A stretch of DNA of 64,000 nucleotides from Vibrio xiamenensis (GTDB taxonomy: Bacteria > Pseudomonadota > Gammaproteobacteria > Enterobacterales > Vibrionaceae). The DNA is taken from assembly GCF_900100015.1 (NCBI RefSeq), contig NZ_FNDD01000022.1, forward strand, positions 1 to 64,000, given 5' to 3'. The notes beneath the pieces are model-generated. The model had not been told where the DNA came from and made no database searches. It saw only the letters and a list, made by a program, of their open reading frames with translations. Below are positions 17,802 to 27,153 of this stretch, piece after piece. Position numbers and translations under genes: made by a program. Numbering within the stretch: the stretch's first letter is position 1; every line of letters starts with the position of its first letter.

Positions 17802-18656
17802 CACCAGGTGAAGTTGCGGCTTGCGCAGTCGAAATTTACCGCTGAGCTGTTTGAGAAATTCGTCGCTTAGCAGTGGATGGGGCTTAGCGCCCACCGCGAG
17901 GACCACATCGACCGCAGGCAGCGGCGGCATATTCTCAACAATGCGCAGGTCAGGGCTGACGCTGAGTTTGCCCATTGCGCCAATCGCCAAACCTTGGCGT
18001 ACAATCGCGCGCTGCGCAGAGGCGGTGTTGCAGCAGGCCAGAAGTTGGTAGTCGACGCCGCGTTTGGTGAGTGAATCAATCGCCGCAGCGTGGTATTTAC
18101 AATCAAATTGAAACAATGCCAGCGGCAGCGGTTGATGGAAATTCATCTGATAATCTGGCGCGGCGATCCACACCCCTTGATCCGCCGTTAGCCAATAGCC
18201 TTCTTCACTATTTGGTGAGCGAGTTAAAATCGCGCCATCAAGCTCACCGCTATCTAACTTTTGCCTTAGCGAGACACTGGGTTCGCTGTAGATTTGAATC
18301 GAGCACATCGGCGCGGCGCACTTTAACGCGGCAATCACTACCGGCAATACCGCATCGTTATAATCTTCTGGGCAACCGAGTCGCAGCGGTGTTTTGGCTT
18401 GGAATTTCTGCATCTGACTAAGGGCGCTGTCGTGAAAGCTGACCAAATTTTTGGCGTGCGAGCGCAAGCGAATGCCAGCTTCACTGAGCATTAAATTGCG
18501 GCCATCTTTCTCAAACAGTGGCGCACCAATTTCGTCTTCCAATTTACGCATTTGGGCGCTAAACGCCGATTGAGTGCGATTGATCTGTTTTGCTGCGCGC
18601 GTAAAACTTCCGGTTTCAACAAAGGCGAGAAAACTGCGTAGCGCTTCGATATCCAT
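17799..18656 (-). CDS. LysR-family transcriptional regulator
   Basis: A 285-residue LysR-type regulator. The winged helix-turn-helix is at the N-terminus (SFLAFVETGSFTRAAKQINR, about residues 7-26), followed by the linker helix and the periplasmic-binding-protein-like sensor domain from about residue 88 (PLRLGCPEDYND). It is divergent from the glutathione transferase gene, the usual LysR arrangement. A role over that gene or over the EamA transporter downstream is inference. The effector is unknown. Confidence 0.85.
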   Translation of the reverse strand: MDIEALRSFLAFVETGSFTRAAKQINRTQSAFSAQMRKLEDEIGAPLFEKDGRNLMLSEAGIRLRSHAKNLVSFHDSALSQMQKFQAKTPLRLGCPEDYNDAVLPVVIAALKCAAPMCSIQIYSEPSVSLRQKLDSGELDGAILTRSPNSEEGYWLTADQGVWIAAPDYQMNFHQPLPLALFQFDCKYHAAAIDSLTKRGVDYQLLACCNTASAQRAIVRQGLAIGAMGKLSVSPDLRIVENMPPLPAVDVVLAVGAKPHPLLSDEFLKQLSGKFRLRKPQLHLV

Positions 18657-18888
18657 AACTCAGCTCAACATAAGCGGTGGGTAGGGTTCCAAGCTAGCGT
18701 TTTGAAGCAGATAAAACAAGCCCTTATCAGCAAAAGCTAGGATATTTCCCCATCGGTCGATGGGCTCATCGGTGTGGTCACCATCCATCGTAAATATTGA
18801 TAATTGCTATCAAAACTATCTGTTAGTCGCGGCGCATCGATACCGCTATGCTCACTACTCAAGGTATGAGAAGCATAAGGAAACGCAG

Positions 18889-19536
18889 ATGAAACTGTAT
18901 ATCGGTAACCAGAATTATTCGACTTGGTCGTTACGTGCTTGGTTGATCTTTGCCCAGTGTGAGCTTGATGTCGAGATTGAAAAATTGGCGCTGTTTAGTG
19001 AGGAATTTTACGCCACGCTGAAAGATAAAAACCCGGCGGCGAAAGTACCTGCACTGATTGATGGCGACATCGCGGTGTGGGATTCATTAGCGATTTTAGA
19101 ATACGTCAATGAAGTGGTGCTCGATGGTAAAGCGTGGCCTGAGTCTGTGGCCGAACGCGCCAAAGCACGCGCGCTGGCGTGTGAAATGCATTCGGGCTTT
19201 TTCGCCTTGCGCGGTGAAATGCCGATGAACTGCCGCGCTAAACGCCGGGTTAATTTGAGCGAGCAAGCGCTGAAAGAGATCGAACGGGTTGATGCGATGT
19301 GGAGTGAGCAAATGGCCGCGTACCCAGAGCAATTTCTGTTTGGAGAATGGTCAATAGCCGATGCCATGTACGCACCGCTCGCACTGCGCTTTGAAACCTA
19401 TCAAATTACACTTTCGCCACTGGCGCAGAGCTATCAGCAAAAAGTGCTCAATAGCCCGGCCATGCAGCGTTGGCTTGATGAAGCGAGCCTTGAAACGGAT
19501 ATCGTCGATGAAGACGAAGCCGGTGAGCCAGTTTAA
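18889..19536 (+). CDS. Glutathione S-transferase family protein
   Basis: A 215-residue cytoplasmic protein. The N-terminal thioredoxin-like domain begins MKLYIGNQNYSTWSLRAWL, with the active-site Ser/Tyr region at residues 9-13. The glutathione-binding VPALIDGD and DSLAILEYV blocks follow, then the all-helical C-terminal domain. The start at 18889 is chosen because an aagg site precedes it and the family begins here; the frame is open to 18760. It is divergent from the LysR gene. A 16-bp tandem duplication lies just after the stop codon. Substrate unknown. Confidence 0.85.
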   Translation: MKLYIGNQNYSTWSLRAWLIFAQCELDVEIEKLALFSEEFYATLKDKNPAAKVPALIDGDIAVWDSLAILEYVNEVVLDGKAWPESVAERAKARALACEMHSGFFALRGEMPMNCRAKRRVNLSEQALKEIERVDAMWSEQMAAYPEQFLFGEWSIADAMYAPLALRFETYQITLSPLAQSYQQKVLNSPAMQRWLDEASLETDIVDEDEAGEPV

Positions 19537-19539
19537 ATG

Positions 19540-19571
19540 CCGATGTAAGCAAGTACCGATGTAAGTCAATA
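19540..19571. repeat. 16-bp tandem duplication after the GST stop
   Basis: ccgatgtaagcaagta is followed directly by ccgatgtaagtcaata, 13 of 16 identical, starting three bases after the stop codon. Further in-frame stops (TAA at 19546, TAG at 19570) result. Confidence 0.85.
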
Positions 19572-19592
19572 GATGCCGAAATCGTGATTAAA

Positions 19593-19618
19593 AGCGCTCG
19601 TGTCAGAGCGCTGTTTTA
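19593..19618 (+). terminator. Terminator of the GST gene
   Basis: agcgctc/gagcgct (19593-19599 and 19606-19612) followed by gtttta. Confidence 0.75.
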
Positions 19619-19865
19619 TGCCGTGCGTTTCTTTGTGTACAGGCCCGAGGGTAAAAAAACATCAACAAAACCATGCTTAAACTAATTGTTTTATCAGTAA
19701 TTTGAATGTTATTCGCGCAATCAATTCCTTTTTTCCTTTCCCTGACATTTTCATAACAATACTGAACGGTACTGTACATAACCTATTGTGAACTTTCGCA
19801 CCAATTAAGGCTAAGTAGTTAGGTTACTTGGTGTGTGTCAATGATAAACAAAGGAAGGATCGATT
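19619..19865. promoter_or_regulatory. Upstream region of the GH3 operon
   Basis: No gene is seen. The region is AT-rich and must hold the promoter of the small exported protein and the GH3 gene. A strong ribosome binding site (aaggaagg, 19852-19859) ends it. I could not place a specific regulator site. Confidence 0.4.
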
Positions 19866-20120
19866 ATGACACGTTCGTTGCAAATTAATGCGGCCTTACT
19901 GGTGTTCACCAGCCTGGTTTCGACCGCCAGTTGGGCCGACTCATCTTCTCAATCGACTGAGCAAGTCAGAAAGCTCAAACAGCAATATGAGGAAAACAAA
20001 GAAAATATTACCCACGCTGGAGATTATAAATCTTCCTCTTCGACCACCGACATGCCTGTGCTGTTTAGCGCTGATGTAAAAAAAGATGATGCCGTAGCCG
20101 CGGCGCAGCAAACCAATTAG
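19866..20120 (+). CDS. Small exported protein before the GH3 gene
   Basis: An 84-residue protein with a clear signal peptide (about residues 1-24, cleaved after SWA). The mature part is about 60 residues, hydrophilic, with a short Lys/Glu/Gln helix (VRKLKQQYEENKENI) and a Ser/Thr-rich middle. I recognise no family. It starts with ATG after aaggaagg and ends 31 bp before the GH3 hydrolase, so the two are almost surely cotranscribed. A role as partner or chaperone of the hydrolase is a guess. Confidence 0.7.
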   Translation: MTRSLQINAALLVFTSLVSTASWADSSSQSTEQVRKLKQQYEENKENITHAGDYKSSSSTTDMPVLFSADVKKDDAVAAAQQTN

Positions 20121-20151
20121 TCGTTCGTCGAATATAATAAGGAAGACAGAA

Positions 20152-22827
20152 ATGTCGAAAAATAAAACAGCTTTAGCAGTGATAGCATTGGCGAGCGCAG
20201 GAACTTCTGGCGTTGCTCATGCGTACTACAACGATATGTCATGGACCGATGTCGAAGCGCGCGTCAGCGCTATCTTCGATAACATGACTCAATCTGAAAA
20301 AATTGCCTTCATCCGTGTTGATGATGGCCACATGATTCCAAGTTCATCGCGTTTTGGTATCGAAGGTACCGTGGCGTATGACTCCTCGCTTGCTGTGCAT
20401 GTTGATGGTGGTAACTTCGGCGCTGGTTATCCTTCACAAACCGCACTCGCCGCTACGTGGAACCTAAATCGCGCCAAAGAAGTCGGCAGTGCCTTGGGGT
20501 ATGAAACACGCATCGCTGGTGGCGAGCAGATGTTATCGCCAGTGGCGAATTTGTACCGCACGCCATTTAATGGCCGTGCCGCAGAGTCGATTTGTGGTGA
20601 AGACCCATTTTTGTGCGCGGTGATGGCGCCTGCAATCACCAACGGTATTCAAAGCCAAGGGGTACAAGCCAGTGCCAAACACTTAATCGCCAACGAGCAA
20701 GAAGCGGATCGCCATAATCTTAATGTGATTGTTGATGAAAGACCGCTACGTGAGCTGTATTTAACGCCGTTTGAATCGTTGGTGAAAAACGCCGATATCG
20801 CCAGTCTAATGTGTGGTTTTAACCAGATTAACGGCGAATATGCGTGTGAAAATCACCACATCATTACCGACATCGTTAAAGGGGAATGGGGCTATCAAGG
20901 CTTTGTATTATCTGACTTTAACTCGATAACGGATGGCGTAAAAGGTGCATGGGCTGGAACAGATTTGGATATGCCATCTGGGCTTAAATTTACCGAATCG
21001 ACCCTGACTCCGGCGCTGGAAGCGGGCACGTTGACACAAAACGTCATTGACGACAAAGTGCAGCGCAACCTGCGCGCATTGGTGCGTTATGGTTTTGATG
21101 AACGCACTTTTGACGCGCAATCGCTGGAAAATACCGACAAAGGTTTAAGCGCATCGCTTGATACCGCCCGTGAAGGTATCGTTCTGCTTAAAAATGATAA
21201 CGATTTATTGCCTCTGAGCAAAAGTTCGACCATCGCGGTGGTGGGCGATTTTGCCCAGCACGCGCCTAGCTCACCGTTTGGCACCGCTTATTCGGTGGCT
21301 GAATCGGATTACGTCAGCGAGCTCAATGGCTTACAGGCGCTCAATACCAGCTCAAGCAATGTGGTGTTTTTATCGGGCATGTCGTTAACCCCAAGCACAA
21401 GCAAGTGGTACCTGCCAAGTTGCACCGAAGCCCGTGACGACTGTGATGTGGGTGTTGAAGCGGAGTTTTTTAGTAACACCGATTTAGACGGCGAAGCCGA
21501 TGTGAGTCGCACCGCTCCGGTGGTCAATTTCGATTGGACGGAGATGACCAACAACCTCGGTGACGAAGAGCGCAGTGTCGATGATGTCAGCGCGACCTTG
21601 GGCGCATTTTCGGCGCGGTTTACCGCTAAATTCAAGCCTGAAATCAGCGGCAATCATGTGCTTAAAGTGCGTGCCGACGGCCCATTTAAGCTCTATCTTG
21701 ATGATGAGTTAATTTTGCAAAGTGATGGCGAACCTCGTGCTACTGATGTGCCAGATGCCTTGGCACAAAGCGTTAAAACGGGCCGTCTTAAAGCTGGAAA
21801 ACTGTATGAAGTGCGTTTGGAATACAGCCGTGAGCAATACTATCAGCCGACATTGGGCGGGCTTAACGGCGTACAGTTGAGCTGGGCTTCGCTGACACCG
21901 CCAAGCGATCTTGGCGATTACGACGCAGTGGTTGCTGTGGTTGGACGCAACTATGAAACCGAAGGCGAGGGCATGGACTCGGTTTTTGATATGCCGGATC
22001 AACAAAAAGTGCTGCTCAACAAACTGATTAAAGCCAACCCTAATACTATTGTTGTGATGCATGGTGGTGGTGGCATGAATATGCTGCCGTGGGCGAACAA
22101 TGCCAGCGCGATTTTACATGCGTGGTATAGCGGTCAACTTGGTGGTCAAGCACTGGCTGAAATCATCTACGGGGATGTGAATCCATCGGGTAAATTGCCG
22201 ATCACCTTAGATAAGAAGATCGAAAATAACCCAAGTTATGCGTCCTATTCAGACCCTGATGACTACGTTGGCGATGATGCCAAAGAGACAATGACCTATG
22301 AAGAAGGTTTGTATGTCGGCTATCGTGGCTATGACCAGTCTGGGAAAAAGCCGCTCTATCCATTTGGTTTTGGCCTGTCGTACACCAGCTTTGCGTTTAG
22401 CGATTTGGCGCTAAGTTCAAATACGGTTTCTGAAGATGGCACGCTTTACGCCACCTTCACGGTCACCAACACCGGCGGCGAAGCTGGCTATGAAACTGCG
22501 CAGCTGTATGTGAAACCGCTTAACTCGTCGGTTGACCGTCCAGAGAAAGAGCTGAAAGGCTTTAGTAAGGTGTATCTCGAAGCGGGTGAGAGTAAGCAAG
22601 TAACGATTCCACTTAATGCTCGCTCGTTTGCTTACTATGAGCAAAGCACCGACAGCTGGGATGTCGACAAAGCACGTTATCGCATTTTGGTTGGGGACAG
22701 TTCAAATAACTTAACCCAAAAAGCGGTGGTGCGCGCAACCAAAGCGCTGTCGCTTACCACTCGAGATTCCAACCCGCTGCCGACGCCAATGCAAGAAGCG
22801 GTTAAGGTGACTCAAGGAGATTTCTAA
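20152..22827 (+). CDS. Secreted GH3 beta-glycosidase with PA14 insert
   Basis: An 891-residue glycoside hydrolase family 3 protein with a signal peptide (about residues 1-24). The order is the (beta/alpha)8 barrel with nucleophile Asp255 in FVLSDFNS, the alpha/beta sandwich beginning VLLKNDNDLLPL, a PA14 domain inserted in it (about 425-575, EAEFFSNTDLDG to the LYLDDELILQ region), and a C-terminal fibronectin-III-like domain (FTVTNTGGEAGYETAQLYV). This layout is that of exported beta-glucosidases; the PA14 part often shapes the active site for longer or branched substrates. It is probably periplasmic or secreted. Exact sugar specificity cannot be read. Confidence 0.9.
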   Translation: MSKNKTALAVIALASAGTSGVAHAYYNDMSWTDVEARVSAIFDNMTQSEKIAFIRVDDGHMIPSSSRFGIEGTVAYDSSLAVHVDGGNFGAGYPSQTALAATWNLNRAKEVGSALGYETRIAGGEQMLSPVANLYRTPFNGRAAESICGEDPFLCAVMAPAITNGIQSQGVQASAKHLIANEQEADRHNLNVIVDERPLRELYLTPFESLVKNADIASLMCGFNQINGEYACENHHIITDIVKGEWGYQGFVLSDFNSITDGVKGAWAGTDLDMPSGLKFTESTLTPALEAGTLTQNVIDDKVQRNLRALVRYGFDERTFDAQSLENTDKGLSASLDTAREGIVLLKNDNDLLPLSKSSTIAVVGDFAQHAPSSPFGTAYSVAESDYVSELNGLQALNTSSSNVVFLSGMSLTPSTSKWYLPSCTEARDDCDVGVEAEFFSNTDLDGEADVSRTAPVVNFDWTEMTNNLGDEERSVDDVSATLGAFSARFTAKFKPEISGNHVLKVRADGPFKLYLDDELILQSDGEPRATDVPDALAQSVKTGRLKAGKLYEVRLEYSREQYYQPTLGGLNGVQLSWASLTPPSDLGDYDAVVAVVGRNYETEGEGMDSVFDMPDQQKVLLNKLIKANPNTIVVMHGGGGMNMLPWANNASAILHAWYSGQLGGQALAEIIYGDVNPSGKLPITLDKKIENNPSYASYSDPDDYVGDDAKETMTYEEGLYVGYRGYDQSGKKPLYPFGFGLSYTSFAFSDLALSSNTVSEDGTLYATFTVTNTGGEAGYETAQLYVKPLNSSVDRPEKELKGFSKVYLEAGESKQVTIPLNARSFAYYEQSTDSWDVDKARYRILVGDSSNNLTQKAVVRATKALSLTTRDSNPLPTPMQEAVKVTQGDF

Positions 22828-22911
22828 ACCGTGAGGTTCGGTAATTGAAAGCGAAACGCCTAGACCTCAACACTGCATTTAGTTAATGGTACTGATATTT
22901 TCAGCGCAGCC

Positions 22912-22938
22912 AAGGCCAGTCATAAGACTGGCCTTTTT
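22912..22938. terminator. Terminator between GH3 and nuclease genes
   Basis: aaggccagt/actggcctt (22912-22920 and 22927-22935) followed by ttt. It serves the GH3 gene. Confidence 0.85.
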
Positions 22939-22965
22939 CTATTTGAGCGCAGCGCCTGAGATCAC

Positions 22966-23733
22966 TTAGTCACAGCCAAGCGCGCTGGTCAGGCCGCCCA
23001 CTGCACCTTCCACCGCGCTTTCTTTGTAAGAAGCCAGTGATGGCATGATGTCCAAACCTGAACGCGACTCCACCTCATCCACCGTCACTTCATAGGAGCA
23101 ATAGTCACTGCTGCGTGAGGCGTCTTGTTCCATGATAAACGCCGACGCTTCGACCCAGCCATCGACATCGGTAATCACCACTTTAAAGTAACCACTTGGG
23201 ATGGTATGGCTTTCGTCAGCCTCTGGCAGAGTGGCGAAATACCACTCGTACAAAGGCCCGGATACCACATACACATCTTGACCGGTTTCGACGTAGTCAC
23301 GCACTGCGGATTCTAAATCGACCCAGGGGCCTTGATTGAGGTCGGATGCTTGAGGAGTGATGTTGGAAAGGTAGTTAAGCATCGCCCAATCGTCGGCGTT
23401 ACTGAACGCCGCCAGCGGGACTTGGTGGCCACGGTCGGTGCCGATGGTCGCGTGAGCATCGGTATAGTCGGCAGGTTCAAGTGTATCGTCGCTATCAAGG
23501 TCGGGGTCCGCTTTCCAGTTGCGACTGCGCGATGGGCCGTTGATGGTATCGGTGGTGACGTGATAAGCCACCCAGTCGGCAAATTTGGTGGTGGCGTTAT
23601 TGCTTAATGTGTACACCGAGCGTTCGAGCTGTTCGCCACTGACGCCCGATGGGCAGCCGTAAACACAGTTGGCGGCGTAGTTAGCGCTGCTCCATACGCA
23701 GCAGCTGGCTAAAATACAAAGTTTGATCTTCAT
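22966..23733 (-). CDS. Secreted DNA/RNA non-specific endonuclease
   Basis: A 255-residue exported nuclease of the Serratia/EndoG beta-beta-alpha-metal family. A signal peptide covers about residues 1-21 (MKIKLCILASCCVWSSANYA). The catalytic motif is TDRGHQVPLAAF, with general base His103, and the metal-binding Asn lies in YLSNITPQ. Six or more Cys in the mature part suggest disulfides and a periplasmic or secreted place of action. I prefer the start at 23733, nine bases after aagga; an ATG at 23742 directly abuts that site. The family degrades DNA and RNA without sequence preference. Confidence 0.88.
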   Translation of the reverse strand: MKIKLCILASCCVWSSANYAANCVYGCPSGVSGEQLERSVYTLSNNATTKFADWVAYHVTTDTINGPSRSRNWKADPDLDSDDTLEPADYTDAHATIGTDRGHQVPLAAFSNADDWAMLNYLSNITPQASDLNQGPWVDLESAVRDYVETGQDVYVVSGPLYEWYFATLPEADESHTIPSGYFKVVITDVDGWVEASAFIMEQDASRSSDYCSYEVTVDEVESRSGLDIMPSLASYKESAVEGAVGGLTSALGCD

Positions 23734-24489
23734 GGTATCCATTCCTTTATTTTCCGGTTGGGGTCGAAAATCAGATTAGAGAGGGAAATAGAAATGGTTA
23801 AGTTTATTTTTGAGACACAAAATAGAAGTGGAAAATATCATAACATTTGACCAGTTATTATGCGTTGAATAAGCAGAATGATGGCAGGTTTAAATAAAGT
23901 GATAATCGTCTTTAAATAGTCAGGTTACTATCAAAACCAGAGCTGATTTGATGCGTTTTTCGCTTAGAGTAGTGAAATGTAAAATTCAAACTGGCGCTAT
24001 ATTTATTGAGTGTTTACATAAGCTGTGTGTGATTCGATTAAGCTCAAGTTTTGTTTGGCTAAGGTTAGGTTTATCGCTGGTCTGTTTTGTGAAAAATCGT
24101 CATAAAAATGCCATAATTTTGCGTTTTTATAGTGTTTGATAATTGCATAAATTAAGGTGTTTGTAATGTAAGTAATATTTTATTAATTGAGCCTTTCATA
24201 TTTATCTGTTGAGAATTAAAACATAACTCTGTCCAAAAATAATGATCGTACTGTTGGGTAAGTAATAATAACGCTGACCAAGAAAATGTAATCGATTACG
24301 GTTTTAATATCGATGTTAATAAAACCAAAATATATTTGAAACAAGTTTTGCTTTAACTATATGAGACTACGCCTAGCGCTCTGCGCCCTAAAACATATTG
24401 GTAAGGAGGATGTGAAGACAGGGTTTGTCATCAATATTAATTCGTGGGTGATGTCTTAGGTAAAGATGTCTTATGCGAAGGAGAGCAAC
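23734..24489. other. Long AT-rich intergenic region
   Basis: No convincing gene was found in about 750 bp. A perfect 12-bp palindrome gtaatcgattac lies at 24288-24299. A strong ribosome binding site aaggagg (24403-24409) is followed by a GTG frame of only 15 codons (24412-24459), which might be a leader peptide but sits too close to the site. The region separates the divergent nuclease and kinase-fold genes and so holds both promoters. Confidence 0.45.
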
Positions 24490-25581
24490 ATGAATCGACG
24501 TCAGCAACAACAGGCCGAATTTGATCAAAGCCGCGCCAATATCATTGTCGGCGATGCGGGTCATTGTCCGCTGCCTCCGAGCGAACTGGCGGCGATCGAT
24601 GCTCAGCACCCAAGCGTGGTGGAGTACTTTGGCTCAGGATTAACCGCGCAAGTGTTTCGATTATCGTGTGATGGCAAAGACTACACACTCAAGAAACGCC
24701 GCCCGCAAGCAAAAGTGGCCAATCTTGATGGTCAATATTCGTTTCTTAATGAAGTGCAGCGCCGCGCGGATTTTGCACAGTTAAAAAGCCATCACAGTCA
24801 CGAGTTTCAATCTCACCAGCCATTTCATCACATTGTTGATACCGTTTATGCCGATTATCGGCTTGGCATTATCTTGTCTCCGTGGATTGAAGGTCGAGCG
24901 CTCAATGAGTTGACTCCAGGATTGGCTGAGCAACTGCTCGATACGCTGTTTGCCTGTGAAAAGCACGGGTTAATGGAGTGGGATTTATGCCAAGGGAATC
25001 TATTGGTCGATGACAGCGGAGCGCTGAAGCTGTTTGATTTTGGCTATATGTATCGGTTCGACCCGTTAACGGAATTTAATAGTAATGGCCTAAGCGATCC
25101 GCTATTTCACGCCGCAGAGCGTTTTGAAACCCGCTTTATTTCGGGGTGGCTGCTAGGGTTTGATATTGACCAGCAATTGGCCTTGTATCGCGTATGGAAG
25201 CAAGCGGCGCTGAGTAATTATCGCCAGCGCTTGGCTTGGCTGGTTGAAAAGGGTGCGAGTAAGGCGGTCATTGGGCGAATCGAGAATACGGTTGAGCTCT
25301 GGCAACAGGCTTTGCAAAGTGGTTCGCAATTTCACGCGCTGTTTTTGGTTGAGATGTTTCGCTCTCATGTGTTGGATATTGAAGACGATCTTGCTGGACA
25401 AAGCTGCACCGCACTGACGTTAAAGCGTATCGACGTGGTATTGGCCGCGATTCAGGGCCATTTTTCGCAGCTGGAACAGGGCGGCGCGCTGTTTTATCAC
25501 AATCAAGGAAAAAGCCAATCGCAGTTATTGAGTGATTACACAACTAAGTCTTTGACGGCTAAGAAATATCAAATTTCCTAA
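24490..25581 (+). CDS. Protein-kinase-fold protein
   Basis: A 363-residue protein with the full set of kinase motifs: a glycine-loop-like GSGLTAQVF (about residues 48-56), the ATP-binding Lys in YTLKKRR, the catalytic loop EWDLCQGNLLV (Asp and Asn both present), and the metal-binding DFG in LFDFGYMY. The C-terminal third is helical and not recognised. It therefore looks catalytically competent and may phosphorylate a protein or a small molecule in the cytoplasm. I prefer the start at 24490 because aaggagag precedes it; ATG at 24466 is the alternative. The SUFU-domain gene follows after 187 bp. Confidence 0.75.
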   Translation: MNRRQQQQAEFDQSRANIIVGDAGHCPLPPSELAAIDAQHPSVVEYFGSGLTAQVFRLSCDGKDYTLKKRRPQAKVANLDGQYSFLNEVQRRADFAQLKSHHSHEFQSHQPFHHIVDTVYADYRLGIILSPWIEGRALNELTPGLAEQLLDTLFACEKHGLMEWDLCQGNLLVDDSGALKLFDFGYMYRFDPLTEFNSNGLSDPLFHAAERFETRFISGWLLGFDIDQQLALYRVWKQAALSNYRQRLAWLVEKGASKAVIGRIENTVELWQQALQSGSQFHALFLVEMFRSHVLDIEDDLAGQSCTALTLKRIDVVLAAIQGHFSQLEQGGALFYHNQGKSQSQLLSDYTTKSLTAKKYQIS

Positions 25582-25768
25582 CCAACGGAATGGTGTGCGG
25601 CGTCTCAAAAATGTGTCACTCGATTTAACTAATTTGGCCAAAATAGCCGCCTAAATGTTAAGCCCAGTCAAATAACTGGTATGACTTGATTCTGATTCCT
25701 CAAGATATCGCACGCCGTCAAGGGCGGTATCCGTGGGTATAAAGACGTTATCCAAAGCGAGTAGACGA

Positions 25769-26377
25769 ATGAACAAATACATTGAAACTGAGCTCAAACA
25801 TTACAATCTGCATTTTGGCAGTAAATATGCCAAGTTGTACTCTAACCAACAGTTGAGTGACCGTCATCAGCGTGTTCCTGAGATTGTGATTGCTCATTAT
25901 TCCAAGCGCGACACTGGACGTCCTCACGACATTCTCATTACCGCGGGAATGAGCAGTCAAGTACAAACGTTTCCTGAAGACTATCATCAAGAACGCTGGT
26001 CGACAGAGCTGATTTTGTATTTGGATACGGTCACCGAACAAGATATTGAGTGGATGGTGTGGCTGTCATCGCTACCGTTTATCGACGATTTTGCACTTGG
26101 TTATGGCCACAGTGTGTTTTGGTCGGAACCGCTTTATTCACACAGTACTTTATCGAAGTTTTTGTTTATCAGCCCAGTAATCAAAATCGACGATACGCTG
26201 CTGGATGATTTTTCGCTGGCGCCGTATCCGGTTGAACCGCTTTGGGTGGTACCGATCACCGACGCTGAATATCAGCTCAAACGAGAACAAGGCCTCGCGC
26301 CGATTTTTACTCTGTTTCACCAAAATCAACATCCGGTGGTACTCAACCGCCATCGCCGCTGCTATGTCAGTAGTTAA
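25769..26377 (+). CDS. SUFU-domain protein
   Basis: A 202-residue protein of the suppressor-of-fused domain family. Recognisable segments are IVIAHYSKRDTGRPHDILITAGMSS (central strand region), the STELILYLD block and the PLWVVPITDAEYQLK block near the C-terminus. In bacteria such single-domain proteins are often immunity proteins against polymorphic toxins; no toxin gene is next to it here. The ATG at 25769 fits the family start better than 25733. The stop codon lies within a degenerate 17-bp tandem array (26368-26469). Confidence 0.75.
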   Translation: MNKYIETELKHYNLHFGSKYAKLYSNQQLSDRHQRVPEIVIAHYSKRDTGRPHDILITAGMSSQVQTFPEDYHQERWSTELILYLDTVTEQDIEWMVWLSSLPFIDDFALGYGHSVFWSEPLYSHSTLSKFLFISPVIKIDDTLLDDFSLAPYPVEPLWVVPITDAEYQLKREQGLAPIFTLFHQNQHPVVLNRHRRCYVSS

Positions 26378-26469
26378 GTCGTGTCTGTAGTTAACTAACG
26401 TCAGTCGTTAAGTAACGTTAGTCGCTCAGTAAACTCGACCGTTGAACAAAGTCATTCGTTAATCGTTAA
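26368..26469. repeat. Degenerate 17-bp tandem array on a stop codon
   Basis: About six 17-bp units start at 26368, 26385, 26402, 26419, 26436 and 26453. Unit three reads cagtcgttaagtaacgt, and units one to three are the most alike. The first unit contains the SUFU gene's TAA stop. The array holds many stop triplets. Confidence 0.75.
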
Positions 26470-26565
26470 TCGCGACTTTTTCACCATCGTTGCTCCCATC
26501 TGCATAGGATTTCGTTATCATCGGTGCAATAGGTTAAGTTTTGCGCCAATGATAGAGGAACGGTT

Positions 26566-27153
26566 ATGTCGAAAAATTTTGCTCCGGCTTGTGAGCGTAA
26601 TAAGGCACCAATACTTGAGCAGCTCCAAGTGCATTTTGCCAACGCCACTCAGGTATTGGAAATTGGCTCAGGGACGGGGCAGCACGCGATTCATTTTGCC
26701 AAACATTTACCCCATCTTAAGTGGCACACCAGTGATTCAGCGGTCAATCATGCCAGTATTCACGCCTATTTACGCGATGCGAAACTGAATAATCTTGTAG
26801 CACCTTGCGAGTTTATCGTCGGCGTGAATGACTGGCCAAAATTGGATGTCGATGCGGTGTTCACCGCTAATACCACCCATATTATGCAAGTGCACGAAGC
26901 GCAATTAATGATGGCGCTGGTGGCTTCGCATCTGCCTAAGGGTGGGGTGTTTTGCCAATATGGACCGATGAAAATAGCGGGTGATTACACGGGTTTGTCG
27001 GATGAGGAATTTGATCGCCATATTCTCGCCCAAGGTTTTGGTGGGATTCGTGATATAGAGCAGTTGCAGCAGTGGGCGCCAGGATTAATTTTGCGTGAGC
27101 GAATTGCGATGCCGGCGAATAATTTTCTATTGGTATGGCGAGTCGAAAAATAA
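26566..27153 (+). CDS. DUF938 methyltransferase-like protein
   Basis: A 195-residue SAM-dependent methyltransferase-fold protein of the DUF938 family. Motif I is VLEIGSGTGQHAIHFA (about residues 26-41), the adenosine-binding Asp lies in WHTSDSA, and the family's FTANTTHIM segment follows at about residue 100. The N-terminal FAPACERNK is typical of DUF938. Substrate and product are unknown. The ATG at 26566 is supported by gaggaacgg upstream. The preceding gap contains the 17-bp array. Confidence 0.85.
   Translation: MSKNFAPACERNKAPILEQLQVHFANATQVLEIGSGTGQHAIHFAKHLPHLKWHTSDSAVNHASIHAYLRDAKLNNLVAPCEFIVGVNDWPKLDVDAVFTANTTHIMQVHEAQLMMALVASHLPKGGVFCQYGPMKIAGDYTGLSDEEFDRHILAQGFGGIRDIEQLQQWAPGLILRERIAMPANNFLLVWRVEK

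Noticed and set aside
23948..24139. 63-codon frame in the nuclease/kinase intergenic region
   Set aside because: No ribosome binding site; composition looks like translated AT-rich spacer.
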